The translations under genes were made by a program, and so were the position numbers. A stretch of DNA of 64,000 bases. Source: Halobacillus andaensis (GTDB lineage Bacteria; Bacillota; Bacilli; Bacillales; Halobacillaceae). Below are positions 17,770-27,054 of the stretch, one piece after another (the first letter of the stretch is position 1; every line of letters starts with the position of its first letter). The stretch lies in contig NZ_BMEL01000001.1 of NCBI RefSeq assembly GCF_014636475.1, positions 372,001 to 436,000 of the forward strand, read 5' to 3'. The notes under the pieces were generated by a model that was not told the origin of the DNA, made no database searches, and was given only the letters and a program-made list of their open reading frames with translations.

Positions 17770-18753
17770 ATGGAAGCGGATGAATTGGCGCCAAATATTA
17801 AAGAATATAAGCAAATCTTTTATGACATGGCTGAGGAGTTTAAGTGGACGGATAAAAAAGTTCTCATGCTCGCGGCTTCTGTTTATGTTATGCATGACCA
17901 GCGATTTTCTCCCCGGCAATTTAAGGAACTGTGCGAGTATATAAAAAAAGAATCTGGGCTTTTTTCTCCTTTGAAGTCAGATTTGCGCTTTACAGTGGCT
18001 GCTCTTTTAGACGTACATGGAGAGGCCCCAAAAGAAAAGTATGATAAGTTGCATCATGTGTACGATAAGTTAGTTGAGCACGGGTTTAAAAAAGGAAATT
18101 TTACGTATATTGCAGCTCTCATTATTCTAACGGGTGAACGATTACAAGCAGAAGATGACCAAATGAATCGAGCGCTTACTATTTATAAAGAAATGAAAAA
18201 TGAACACCCTTTTCTGACAGCAAAAGAAGATTATCCGTTGGCTTTCCTTCTGTCTAAAACAGATGGAGAAGTAAAGGATGTCGTAAATAGGGTGGAATTT
18301 TTTTATAAGAAATTGAGTCAGGATGTTTTCCGTAAAGGAAATGATCTTCAATTCTTAAGTCACATTTTATCTTTGGATGAAGAACACGAAAACGAGCGTT
18401 TAGTTGAAAGGGCTGGCCACATCTATGATCAAATGAAACATCTTTCCATTAAACCTAAAACTGTCCATTACCCTGAAATCGGATTGCTTTCTCTTTTTAA
18501 TGAAGGAACCAAAGAGTTAGAAACCATTAAAGCAGTTAAAAAAGATCTTGATCAATCTAAACACTTCAAATGGAATAAAGACATAAATTTTAAAATGGCA
18601 GTTAATTTGTCGGTTAGTCATCGTCTGAAGGACTCAAGTATTGCAGCCACAGGATTATTTACAACCATAGAATCAATTATGCAAGCGCAGCAGGCTGCCA
18701 TGATGGCAGGAATGGTAGGGGCAGTAGCTGCTTCAAATACTACCAACACTTAA
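17770..18753 (+). CDS. DUF4003 family protein
   Basis: 327 aa, largely helical, with repeated blocks of the type YDKLVEHGFKKGNFTYIAAL that recall DUF4003 proteins of Bacilli. The C-terminus is hydrophobic/Ala-rich (AMMAGMVGAVAAS), as in that family. Function is unknown; no catalytic motif is visible. AAGGACGTGATC precedes ATG 17770. It stands alone between two terminators. Confidence 0.75.
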   Translation: MEADELAPNIKEYKQIFYDMAEEFKWTDKKVLMLAASVYVMHDQRFSPRQFKELCEYIKKESGLFSPLKSDLRFTVAALLDVHGEAPKEKYDKLHHVYDKLVEHGFKKGNFTYIAALIILTGERLQAEDDQMNRALTIYKEMKNEHPFLTAKEDYPLAFLLSKTDGEVKDVVNRVEFFYKKLSQDVFRKGNDLQFLSHILSLDEEHENERLVERAGHIYDQMKHLSIKPKTVHYPEIGLLSLFNEGTKELETIKAVKKDLDQSKHFKWNKDINFKMAVNLSVSHRLKDSSIAATGLFTTIESIMQAQQAAMMAGMVGAVAASNTTNT

Positions 18754-18779
18754 AAAAACAGCCAATTGGCTGTTTTTTT
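18752..18779. terminator. Bidirectional terminator
   Basis: The 18-bp palindrome AACAGCCAATTGGCTGTT is flanked by A7 and T7, so it can stop transcription from both the DUF4003 gene and the converging coat gene. Confidence 0.92.
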
Positions 18780-19392
18780 AATGTAAATCCTGGTTTGGAG
18801 CTGGAGCATAACTATTCGTCATTTGAGCAATATCTTGAGGGGCCAGTTGAGGGACTTGATAGTACCCGTGTTTATTTTGGTACAGAAACACTTCGTAACT
18901 CATTTCAATGAGATTAGGAACACTATCGGCTATCACTCTTCTTAAGACTGGATTCGTCATTTCTAATGCAGTCATTGACATTAAAGAAGCTAAGCCTTTC
19001 GTTTGACCAAGCATATAAGCGGAAAGGCCTTGATCGGATAGGTCATTAATCGACTCATTTGGCTTTTTAGGCTTAGTGGGCTGCATACCATAGGTTACAT
19101 CATTATTTTGTTCCATCTTGTAAATGTGAGTCGACTGGGATGGTTTAGCTCCGGTTTGTAAGCATTCAACCATAATGTTATACAACTCTGTTAAAAATGA
19201 TGACTGACGTGAAGCGATTTGTTTAAGCTCCTCATCTTGCATGTGCTGATCGTATAATTGATATTGATCTAATAAGCTTATAACGGAAGCAATCACTTCA
19301 TGAGCATCAAACAATTCGTGCCCTCCATGACTCATAGAAGTGGGAAGGTTAGCAGAAGACTGTGGATTATTATTTGGCAGTTGTTGGTCCAT
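18778..19392 (-). CDS. CotF-type spore coat protein (YhcQ-like)
   Basis: 204 aa. A Coat_F domain spans roughly residues 25-80 (FDAHEVIASVISLLDQYQL, LTELYNIMVECLQTG), followed by a Pro/Lys linker and a second conserved block (ALEMTNPVLRRVIADSVPNL, YEVFLYQNKHGYYQVPQL) also seen in YhcQ. It is expected in the spore coat or in the sporulating cell. TAGGAGGAATAA precedes ATG 19392. I found no sigma-E or sigma-K promoter strong enough to list. Confidence 0.82.
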   Translation of the reverse strand: MDQQLPNNNPQSSANLPTSMSHGGHELFDAHEVIASVISLLDQYQLYDQHMQDEELKQIASRQSSFLTELYNIMVECLQTGAKPSQSTHIYKMEQNNDVTYGMQPTKPKKPNESINDLSDQGLSAYMLGQTKGLASLMSMTALEMTNPVLRRVIADSVPNLIEMSYEVFLYQNKHGYYQVPQLAPQDIAQMTNSYAPAPNQDLH

Positions 19393-19461
19393 ATTTATTC
19401 CTCCTATAAAATGAATTCCTCCCTATTGTGATGCTCTAGACTATAATTATGCATAGGCAAA

Positions 19462-19490
19462 TAAAAATCCCGAGCTATAGTAGCTCGGGA
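19462..19490 (-). terminator. Terminator of ppc
   Basis: On the minus strand TCCCGAGCTA pairs with TAGCTCGGGA, followed by TTTTTAT; it lies directly after the ppc stop. Confidence 0.92.
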
Positions 19491-19496
19491 CAATCG

Positions 19497-22256
19497 TTAA
19501 CCCGTATTTCGAAGTCCTGCAGCAATTCCGCTTATTGTAAGCAAAACTTCCGTTAGTAATTCTTCATCAGTTTCATCAAGTTCTCGAAGTTCCTTGATCA
19601 AATCGACTTGTAAGAAGTTTAAGGGATCCACGTAAGGGTTGCGCAAACGAACAGATTCTTGAATAGTCGGTTGATGATCAAGTAACTCGTTGTCACCTGT
19701 AATCTTGAGTAGAATCTCTTTAGTTGTATTATATTCATCAACGATGTTTTGGAAGATGCGTTCACCCATTTCCCGATCATTTACAAGAGCTGAATATTCT
19801 TTAGCCGTAGGCATATCCGCTTTTGTAAGAGCCATTTGTAAATTGTCGATTGTGGACCGGAAAAATGGCCAGTTTTGATACATTTGTTTTAAATGAGTTA
19901 AATTTTGATCGTTTTGATCCGCATATCCTGCAAGGCCGGTACCTGCTGCATACCAGGCAGGGAGGAGCTGACGGTTTTGAGTCCAAGCAAAGACCCACGG
20001 AATGGCACGCAGGTTTTCGAATTTTGTACTGTCTTTACGTTTCATAGGACGTGATCCAATATTTAATTCACTGATTTCTTGTAGAGGTGTCACTTCATTG
20101 AAATAAGTTAAGAAGTCTTTATCAGCAAATACAAGCGACTGATATTTTTCCAATGAAGCATTTGCGATATCCTCCATCACCTGCTCCCAATGCTCCTCCC
20201 AGCTTGTAGCTTGTTCTGTTTCTCTTGAAACGTGAGCCGCTCCTTCAAGAAGGGTAGAAACACCTTGTTCCAGACTACGATAAGCAATGTCAGTTAATAA
20301 GTATCTAGAAGATAACACTTCACCTTGCTCGGTAATCTTTACTCCATCTCCAAGTGTTTCTACAGGCTGTGACGCAATGCTTCGGTTTAGCGGACCGCCG
20401 CCGCGACCAAGAGAACCACCGCGGCCATGGAAAAACTTAAGTCCTACGTTAAAGTCTTTAGCCATTTCGTGTATCTCTTGTTGAGCTTTATACAATCTCC
20501 AGTTAGCCGTTAGAGTACCACCATCTTTACTGCCATCGGAATAGCCCAGCATAATTTCCTGATCGTTACCGCGGGCGTTTAAGTGTTTCTTATACACATC
20601 CATAGAAAATAGGGTTTGTAGGATCTCAGGTCCGGCTTTTAAGTCATCTACAGTCTCGAGTAAAGGAGCAATGTCTAAATTGCTCTCTACTTTACCATCC
20701 GCATGCAATCTGTAAATTCCTGCTTCTTTTGCAAGAAGGAGAACTTCCAGTAGGTCACTGGCCGATTCTGTCATGCTGATCAAGTAAACTTGAATGGAGC
20801 GTTTGCCAAACTCTTTATGTGCTTCTCTAATGAGTTGGAAAACTTTAAGCATTTCTTGAGTTTCTTCAGAATAATCTTCATTTAATAAGGAAATAGGGCG
20901 GGGATCCCTTAGTACTTGACCAAGTAAATCCACTTTTTCTTGTTCGTTTAATTCAGCATAATTTTCAGTAATATCAACTTTTTGCAGCAGCTCGGTTATG
21001 GCCGTTTCGTGTTCGCCGCTGTGGTTACGAATATCTAATGTAGCTAAATGAAAGCCGAATAGCTTAACTTGTCTAATCAGTTTCTTTAACATTTTTAATT
21101 CGCGTTTAGTCGGATGATGGTAATGTACGTTTTCTTGAATTTCTTCTAAATCTTTTTGTAATTCATCCGCTGTTTCATAACCAACCCTTGATGTTCCTAC
21201 TTGGCGCAAACGCTCAAGAATAATGGCAAACTTGCGTCGGTAAATTTCACTCTCAACCCGCCAGCGTTTGTCTTCAGGGATGGTCTCCTCTTCTTTTCGA
21301 ATCGTATTCAAAAAGTCTTCACTTATCTTGACTCTTGTAGTCGAATGACTAAACCGTTTCATCAATTCAACTAACACAGCATCATATTTTTTTAGTACTA
21401 ATTTACGTTGTCTTTCTAAAGTAGACCACGTAACTTCGGGAGTAACATTCGGATTTCCATCACGGTCGCCGCCAATCCAGGAACCAAAATGCAAGAAATT
21501 TGGCACTGTCCAATCTTCATCAGGATAGACCTCTTCTAAGCGATTTTCCAGTTCCTGATGAATGTCGGGCAGTACATCGAACAATGTTTGATCAAAATAA
21601 TACAGACCATTACGTACTTCGTCCATTACCGTTGGTTTTCTGTGGCGTAGTTCATCTGTCTGCCATAATACGGTTACTTCATTAAACAAGCTTTCTTCAA
21701 TGTTTTCTCGTTCGTGGCTTGTTAATTGAGGGTGGTCTAACTTGATTAATATATTAGCAATTCTTTTTTGAATTTCCAATACAGTTCGTTTTGTTGCTTC
21801 TGTTGGATGTGCAGTGATTATAAGTTCTAGAGATAATTCATTTAACACGTTTTGAATGACATCTTTTTCAATGTTATTTTCTTTAAGATTAGTTACAGCA
21901 CTTTCTAAGGAGTAGGGCTGTACTCCATGATCCTCACGTAATTGATATTCACGACGTCTGCGGATGCGGTGGTTTTGTTCCGCAATATTGACAAGGTGAA
22001 AATAAATAGAGAAAGCACGGATAACTTGTCCTCGTATAGGGGGTTCAAGATTTGAGATTTTTTGTTTTAACTTTTCATAAGTATCAGATTCGCGGTTTTC
22101 CCTTAAATCCTTTGTAAGCTTGCGAATCGATTCCACCTTGTTAAGTAATTCTTCTCCACCATGGTGGACAAGAATCTCACCAAGCATGTTTCCTAGTAAG
22201 TTTACGTCCCGTCGTAACGGTGTCGTATGGTCATTATTTTTTGTTTGTAGTGTCAC
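19497..22256 (-). CDS. ppc: Phosphoenolpyruvate carboxylase
   Basis: 919 aa from GTG 22256. It carboxylates PEP with bicarbonate to oxaloacetate, an anaplerotic reaction that B. subtilis performs with pyruvate carboxylase instead. Signature regions include TAHPTEATKRT (catalytic His), FLHFGSWIGGDRDGNPNV, GYSDGSKDGG, FHGRGGSLGRGGGP and the C-terminal RNTG. In-frame ATGs at 22280 and 22313 extend it, but the promoter lies at 22350-22323 so an ATG at 22313 would be almost leaderless, whereas AGGATGGTGA precedes the GTG with good spacing. Confidence 0.93.
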   Translation of the reverse strand: MTLQTKNNDHTTPLRRDVNLLGNMLGEILVHHGGEELLNKVESIRKLTKDLRENRESDTYEKLKQKISNLEPPIRGQVIRAFSIYFHLVNIAEQNHRIRRRREYQLREDHGVQPYSLESAVTNLKENNIEKDVIQNVLNELSLELIITAHPTEATKRTVLEIQKRIANILIKLDHPQLTSHERENIEESLFNEVTVLWQTDELRHRKPTVMDEVRNGLYYFDQTLFDVLPDIHQELENRLEEVYPDEDWTVPNFLHFGSWIGGDRDGNPNVTPEVTWSTLERQRKLVLKKYDAVLVELMKRFSHSTTRVKISEDFLNTIRKEEETIPEDKRWRVESEIYRRKFAIILERLRQVGTSRVGYETADELQKDLEEIQENVHYHHPTKRELKMLKKLIRQVKLFGFHLATLDIRNHSGEHETAITELLQKVDITENYAELNEQEKVDLLGQVLRDPRPISLLNEDYSEETQEMLKVFQLIREAHKEFGKRSIQVYLISMTESASDLLEVLLLAKEAGIYRLHADGKVESNLDIAPLLETVDDLKAGPEILQTLFSMDVYKKHLNARGNDQEIMLGYSDGSKDGGTLTANWRLYKAQQEIHEMAKDFNVGLKFFHGRGGSLGRGGGPLNRSIASQPVETLGDGVKITEQGEVLSSRYLLTDIAYRSLEQGVSTLLEGAAHVSRETEQATSWEEHWEQVMEDIANASLEKYQSLVFADKDFLTYFNEVTPLQEISELNIGSRPMKRKDSTKFENLRAIPWVFAWTQNRQLLPAWYAAGTGLAGYADQNDQNLTHLKQMYQNWPFFRSTIDNLQMALTKADMPTAKEYSALVNDREMGERIFQNIVDEYNTTKEILLKITGDNELLDHQPTIQESVRLRNPYVDPLNFLQVDLIKELRELDETDEELLTEVLLTISGIAAGLRNTG

Positions 22257-22322
22257 GCTTTCACCATCCTGTATAATCATTGTGATTACCACGGTTTGTA
22301 GACCGTGACTCATATTTTAATT

Positions 22323-22350
22323 ATGTTATCAGAATTTTTTGGATAGTCAA
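22323..22350 (-). promoter_or_regulatory. ppc promoter and leader hairpin
   Basis: Minus strand: TTGACT (22350-22345), 16 bases, TAACAT (22328-22323). Downstream, the transcript would contain CACGGT-ctacaa-ACCGTG, a perfect 6-bp hairpin just ahead of the candidate starts. Confidence 0.55.
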
Positions 22351-22385
22351 ATGAATAGGTTGAGGAAAACCTTATTGAAAACGCT

Positions 22386-22697
22386 TTATTTATCACTTTC
22401 TGTGCGATTTTGTTCGATATATTCAGCGACCTTAAAGGCAAGATCATCGTTTTCGAATAAGGCTAATATTTCTAATAGCGCGTCACTTGAAATAAGCTCT
22501 GATTCATTTTTTGGTGCCGTTTTTTCTATAGCCTCGTTAAGTTTCTCATTTTTACTTTGATGCGGGTATGCTTCTTCGTAAACTTGTATAGGATCCAAAT
22601 TGTTATTGATGCACCACTGGGCAAAAATTACAATCATCATATCTTCATCTTGTCGATATTTTTGTATCACACGTTCTTCAATTTCTTTCTTTTCCAT
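22386..22697 (-). CDS. Hypothetical cytoplasmic protein
   Basis: 103 aa, acidic, probably helical. I do not recognise the family. Seen: an N-terminal charged helix (MEKKEIEERVIQKYRQDEDM), a central IFAQWCINNNLDP segment and a C-terminal helix rich in Glu/Asp. GGAGGG precedes the ATG, so translation is likely. It lies 73 bases upstream of ppc on the same strand, but ppc has its own promoter in the gap, and it is divergent from msrB. Confidence 0.65.
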   Translation of the reverse strand: MEKKEIEERVIQKYRQDEDMMIVIFAQWCINNNLDPIQVYEEAYPHQSKNEKLNEAIEKTAPKNESELISSDALLEILALFENDDLAFKVAEYIEQNRTESDK

Positions 22698-22793
22698 GAT
22701 TTCCCTCCATTCTATGGGCTAATCCTCATTTATGACTAACAATAAATAAGGTGATAAAATTATAATAACTATTATATAAGAGGAGGGTATCGA

Positions 22794-23366
22794 TTGTACA
22801 AAATAGTGATGGCTCTCATTTTTATTGTAGTTTTAGCTGTAATCTTCACTCCGTCTTTCGTTGAACGTATGGCAGGAGGTAAAGAAGTTGATAAAAAGGA
22901 AGAAGTAATGTTTGAAAAAGATGGAAAACAAGTAACGTATTCTCAAGAAGAATTGAAGGATCAACTAACGGCTATTCAATACGAAGTAACTCAGAAAGAC
23001 GGAACGGAAAAAGCTTATAACAATGAATATTGGGACTTGAACGAGGAAGGAATATATGTAGATATTATTTCTGGTGAACCGCTGTTTAGTTCAAATGATA
23101 AATACGAGTCGGGTACAGGCTGGCCCAGTTTTGTAAGACCGCTAGTTGAAGACAACATCGTAGAAAAAGAGGATCCTGGCCTCTTTGGAGTTCGTACAGA
23201 AGTGAGAAGTAAACATGCTGATTCCCATTTAGGCCACGTATTTGATGACGGACCTGATCCAACGGGACTTCGTTATTGTATGAATTCCGCAGCCTTGAAG
23301 TTTATCCCGAAAGCTGAATTAGAGAAAGAAGGATATGGAGAATTTTTAACTGAATTTGAAGAATAG
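22794..23366 (+). CDS. msrB: Membrane-anchored methionine-R-sulfoxide reductase (MsrB)
   Basis: 190 aa. An N-terminal hydrophobic segment (residues 2-19) precedes a full MsrB domain from about residue 45 ([35 protein letters not shown], catalytic C162 in [12 protein letters not shown]). No CxxC pair exists, so it lacks the zinc site found in many MsrB proteins. The start is TTG 22794, with AGGAGG seven bases upstream. Membrane anchoring implies repair of oxidised envelope or extracytoplasmic proteins (inference). A stand-alone MsrB without MsrA. Confidence 0.9.
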   Translation: MYKIVMALIFIVVLAVIFTPSFVERMAGGKEVDKKEEVMFEKDGKQVTYSQEELKDQLTAIQYEVTQKDGTEKAYNNEYWDLNEEGIYVDIISGEPLFSSNDKYESGTGWPSFVRPLVEDNIVEKEDPGLFGVRTEVRSKHADSHLGHVFDDGPDPTGLRYCMNSAALKFIPKAELEKEGYGEFLTEFEE

Positions 23367-23392
23367 AAGCCCTCAAAATGAGGATTCTTTTA
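23366..23392 (+). terminator. Probable terminator after msrB
   Basis: CCTCA-aaa-TGAGG (23371-23383) followed by ATTCTTTTA; short stem. Confidence 0.5.
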
Positions 23393-23442
23393 TAGGGAAA
23401 CTTTATTCTGTAAGTTTTTTTACCTTAATTGCTTGCGATAGG

Positions 23443-23522
23443 TAGAGGGGCAAGAAAAAAGCTTGCGGAAAACCAAGGGTTTCTCCACAAGCTGGAGCCC
23501 TCTACTAGAAGGAGGGCTTTTT
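23443..23522. terminator. Overlapping convergent terminators with alternative pairing
   Basis: Minus strand: AGCTTGTGG...CCGCAAGCT (23493-23460) followed by TTTTTT terminates the aldehyde dehydrogenase gene. Plus strand: AGCCCTC (23496-23502) pairs with GAGGGCT (23512-23518) followed by TTTTT. On the plus strand TAGAGGG (23443-23449) can also pair with CCCTCTA (23498-23504), enclosing the first hairpin and excluding the second. Confidence 0.75.
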
Positions 23523-23526
23523 GATT

Positions 23527-24888
23527 TTATCCTAATAACGTTTTTACAGCTTTTAAACCGAGCTTAGAGCCTGGGTAGCGGAACTTTTGATCGAATTTAG
23601 TGGTTTGCTTAGTGATGCTTTTTTCATGAGAAAATGTTTCAAAACTAGCTTTTCCATGGTAATGACCAATTCCACTTTCTCCAACTCCTCCAAAGGGTAG
23701 GTGAGGATTTAATATGTGATAAAGCGTATCGTTAATGCAGCCACCTCCAAAGGATATTCTTTCTGTAACTTGCTGCTGGTCTTTTTCGTTCTCACCGAAA
23801 TAATATAGAGCCAACGGTTTAGGACGGTCGCTTATTTGTTTAATGACTTCATCTAATTCATCATAAGTCAGAATAGGAAGAACAGGTCCGAAAATTTCAT
23901 CTTGCATCACATGATCTGTCCACGTTACTTGGTCCATGACGGTAGGTTCAATTCTAAGTTGGTTAGAGTCTACACGTCCGCCTACCAAAATGTTACCTTC
24001 ATCTAAATAACTTGATATTCGGTCGAAGTGAGGACGATTGACGATCTTCACGTAATCTTCATTTAACAAAGATTCTTCCCCGTAAAACTCATAAATATAT
24101 TTTTTGATTGCTTTAACAAAATCTGCTTTAACCTCATGATGAACGTAAAGATAATCAGGGGCAATGCATGTTTGTCCCGCGTTTATAAATTTACCCCAAG
24201 CAATTCGTTTAGCTGCTAAGTCAATGTTAGCATCTCGATGGACTATGGCTGGGCTTTTACCTCCAAGCTCAAGCGTTACAGGAATAAGACGTTTACTAGC
24301 TTGTTCCATTACCTTTTTACCTACAGGAACGCTTCCTGTGAAAAATACATAATCCATAGGCTGGTTCAGGAGTTCTTGAGTAACTTCTTTGTCTCCTTCG
24401 ATAACAGAAATGTAGTGAGCAGGAAAGTACTGTTCGATCATTCTTTTAATCACCCATGATACAGTAGGTGTCAGTTCTGAAGGTTTAATGATAACTGTAT
24501 TCCCACTTGCGATAGCACCGATGACAGGGGCAATGGCCAGTTGAAGCGGGTAGTTCCACGGTGCGATGATAAGTGTGGTACCATATGGTTCTTTAATAAT
24601 ATAGTTCTTCGAACCCGTGTGAGTTAAAGGCGCTTTCACGCGTACAGGAGCCATCCACTCTTTTAAATGTTTTAGATGATCATCGATCTCTGTTTTTAAA
24701 AAAGCAATCTCTGCTGTATAAGCCTCATACTCTGATTTACTTAAGTCGAACTTCAATGCTTGTAATATAGGTTTTTCAAATGTAACTAGCATTTTCTTTA
24801 GTTTTTTCAGCTGTTCTTTCCTGAATTCGTAACTTTTTGTGTGTCCTTCTTTGTACCAATCTTTTTGGAGCTTAACTACAGGGTGCAT
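23527..24888 (-). CDS. NAD(P)-dependent aldehyde dehydrogenase (YwdH-like, class 3)
   Basis: 453 aa, the short form of ALDH typical of class-3/fatty-aldehyde enzymes. E208 (LELGGKSP) and catalytic C241 (NAGQTCIAPDY) are present, with the cofactor motif FTGSVPVGK and C-terminal LPFGGVGESGIGHYHGK. It probably oxidises long-chain or aromatic aldehydes in the cytoplasm; the substrate is not evident. AGGAGG precedes ATG 24888. It follows rnz by 17 bases on the same strand and may be co-transcribed. Confidence 0.9.
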   Translation of the reverse strand: MHPVVKLQKDWYKEGHTKSYEFRKEQLKKLKKMLVTFEKPILQALKFDLSKSEYEAYTAEIAFLKTEIDDHLKHLKEWMAPVRVKAPLTHTGSKNYIIKEPYGTTLIIAPWNYPLQLAIAPVIGAIASGNTVIIKPSELTPTVSWVIKRMIEQYFPAHYISVIEGDKEVTQELLNQPMDYVFFTGSVPVGKKVMEQASKRLIPVTLELGGKSPAIVHRDANIDLAAKRIAWGKFINAGQTCIAPDYLYVHHEVKADFVKAIKKYIYEFYGEESLLNEDYVKIVNRPHFDRISSYLDEGNILVGGRVDSNQLRIEPTVMDQVTWTDHVMQDEIFGPVLPILTYDELDEVIKQISDRPKPLALYYFGENEKDQQQVTERISFGGGCINDTLYHILNPHLPFGGVGESGIGHYHGKASFETFSHEKSITKQTTKFDQKFRYPGSKLGLKAVKTLLG

Positions 24889-24905
24889 AAAAGTTGGCCT
24901 CCTAC

Positions 24906-25823
24906 TTATTTGATTTGATGCTGGTAAAAATCAAAGGCAATCGATGTGCGATCAAAGATGGATTTTGCTTCTCTCTCTAGCTGTTTTACGGCCTCTCCGT
25001 GATAACGAGAGGAAATATGGGTGAGAATAAGCTCTTTTACATTGGCTTGTTTAGCTAATTGAGCAGCTTGTTTCACTGTAGAATGAAAGTAATCATGAGC
25101 CATTGCTTCTTCCTCACTAGCAAAAGTAGCTTCATGAACAAGCACATCCACTTCCGACAGCTTTTCTTTAAGTTTTGGCAAATAACGCGTATCCCCAAGA
25201 ATGGCTAGTTTTCTTCCTTTCTTGGGAGGACCTAATACTTCATCCCTATGAATGGTGCGGCCATTTTCTAGGATTGTTTTCTCCTGTTCTTTAATTTCTT
25301 GATAAATAGGGCCGGGATGAACACCTAATTCCTTCAGCCGATCTGGAAGCAGTTCTCCAAGCTTGTCTTTTTCTTTAATGAGATAACCGAAACTTTCAAG
25401 ACCATGTTGCAGTTTAATTGCTTCAACTTCATAATCCTCATCTTCAAATAGAAAGCCTTCTTCTACCTCTTCAATATAAAGAGGGTACTTCAATCGTGTT
25501 CCGCTGATACTTAAGCTGATTTCGATATAATCCTTCAATCCGCTGGGACCATAAATCGTTATTGGAGTTTCTCCTCCTTGAAATGAACGACTGCTTAATA
25601 AACCGGGTAATCCATATATGTGATCTCCATGTAAGTGTGTAATAAATATTTTTTCAATTCGTCTTGGCCGTATATTAGTGCTTAGTATTTGATGTTGTGT
25701 AGCTTCTCCGCAGTCAAATACCCACGTTCTTCCGCTTTTTTCAAGTAATCGAAGGACGAGGGAAGAGACATTGCGTTCTTTTGAAGGTACTCCTGAGCCT
25801 GTACCTAAAAAAAATAGCTCCAT
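24906..25823 (-). CDS. rnz: Ribonuclease Z
   Basis: 305 aa metallo-beta-lactamase nuclease that cuts tRNA precursors at the 3' end. The zinc motif HLHGDH occupies residues 63-68, with [12 protein letters not shown] at the start, ILGDTRY and HEATFA downstream, and the exosite arm [20 protein letters not shown] (cited in part). Length is normal for Bacillus RNase Z. GGGGG precedes ATG 25823. Position matches rnz (yqjK) in the B. subtilis yqj region. Confidence 0.95.
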   Translation of the reverse strand: MELFFLGTGSGVPSKERNVSSLVLRLLEKSGRTWVFDCGEATQHQILSTNIRPRRIEKIFITHLHGDHIYGLPGLLSSRSFQGGETPITIYGPSGLKDYIEISLSISGTRLKYPLYIEEVEEGFLFEDEDYEVEAIKLQHGLESFGYLIKEKDKLGELLPDRLKELGVHPGPIYQEIKEQEKTILENGRTIHRDEVLGPPKKGRKLAILGDTRYLPKLKEKLSEVDVLVHEATFASEEEAMAHDYFHSTVKQAAQLAKQANVKELILTHISSRYHGEAVKQLEREAKSIFDRTSIAFDFYQHQIK

Positions 25824-25902
25824 ATATGTTCCCCCTTTCTATCTATCATACCACCGCAATAAAGTAGATACACTTCATTTTATCTTAGAGCTATCAGCTT
25901 CT

Positions 25903-27054
25903 TTATTTTGTATCTTTATAAAATTTCTTTAATTCATCTATAGAATAACGGCTATCACGCCAGCTTATTTCCTTTCGAGTCATTGTTAACAGCAACGCTC
26001 TAGAGAGCATGTACACAAATAGAAGGGAAAACAGCGGCCAGCCAACCACTATCCAAATAGGGTAGCGTGTAAAGTGTAAGGTAGAAATTGTATAGGCCAT
26101 GGTCACGAGGAGCACCGTGATTCCACTGAGCAATTGCTCAGTGCTCGAACCATAAAAAAGATGCCAGAAAGGGAATATTTGAGAAATAATAACTCCTGTA
26201 ATGGCAAAGCCAGCCATAAAATAAGAATAATTTAAACCAGCGAAGGCATTCTTCTCGAAACCCTTAAAAGCTGCGTTTAAGTTGGGGTACCACTCCACAG
26301 TGAGACGCAGAAGAGAAGTAACGAACCTCTGCTTATACCTAGAATTTTTAACAAGTTGACCTAATGCGAGATCATCATCAGGTCGAAGCCGTAATCGTTC
26401 GTGACCGCCTACACCTGTATAACACTTTCTTGTGATGAGTTGAAAGGCACCTATGCCAATCCCTTTTTTGGAGGATGTTTTGTTAGCTTCCCACGGTTTA
26501 TTTAAATAACTAAATCCAAAAAGAAAATAAGAAATGAGGCCTTTTAGGAGAAAAGATGAGGCCTTTAAGTGAGGAGCTACAGTAACATGATCAGCCTCGT
26601 GGGTGACCATATAATTAAATGCACGAGCTAAAGCAGTTTTATCAAAAACCACGTCTGCGTCGGTAAACAATAAATAGTTGCTGCGTGCAAGTTTAACTCC
26701 TTCATATAAGGCGTAATTTTTTCCCAGCCATCCGTTTGGCAAGCTGGTTATAGTAATTGCTTTAACATTAGAGTGGCGGCTGCTAATGTCGTCAATTATT
26801 TGTTTTGTCCGATCGCTAGAACGGTCATTTACGACAATCAGTTCGAGTTCTATGTTTTCTTGAGCAACTATAGAAAGGATTGTGTCTTCAATATGCCTTT
26901 CTTCATCTTTTGCCGCAACAATAACAGAAACAAGTTGAGGAGTTTCTTTCATTGGATAATGGTCAATCGATTCTATAGTTTTAAACCCACGTAAGAACTC
27001 CACTAGTATCCATATCCAAAAGCCAAGGAGCAGAATGTAGAAGTAAATAATCAT
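25903..27054 (-). CDS. Membrane glycosyltransferase, family 2
   Basis: 383 aa. One N-terminal membrane segment, a GT-A domain (VSVIVAAKDEERHIEDT, VVNDRSSD, acidic motif FTDADVVFD, RPDDDLALG) and three or four C-terminal membrane helices. The layout and the LPNGWLGKNYAL motif resemble CrtQ/HpnB-type transferases that act on carotenoid or hopanoid-like lipids. No carotenoid genes are nearby, so the acceptor is unknown. The start overlaps the stop of the upstream GDPD gene by four bases (ATGA), implying translational coupling. Confidence 0.82.
   Translation of the reverse strand: MIIYFYILLLGFWIWILVEFLRGFKTIESIDHYPMKETPQLVSVIVAAKDEERHIEDTILSIVAQENIELELIVVNDRSSDRTKQIIDDISSRHSNVKAITITSLPNGWLGKNYALYEGVKLARSNYLLFTDADVVFDKTALARAFNYMVTHEADHVTVAPHLKASSFLLKGLISYFLFGFSYLNKPWEANKTSSKKGIGIGAFQLITRKCYTGVGGHERLRLRPDDDLALGQLVKNSRYKQRFVTSLLRLTVEWYPNLNAAFKGFEKNAFAGLNYSYFMAGFAITGVIISQIFPFWHLFYGSSTEQLLSGITVLLVTMAYTISTLHFTRYPIWIVVGWPLFSLLFVYMLSRALLLTMTRKEISWRDSRYSIDELKKFYKDTK

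Noticed and set aside
22370-22395. TGAAAACGCTTTAT as a CcpA cre site
   Set aside because: Only the left half and centre fit; the right CA is missing and it lies in the end of a gene.
23443-23522. Plus-strand riboswitch for the gene following msrB
   Set aside because: The next genes are on the minus strand, so there is nothing downstream for it to regulate.
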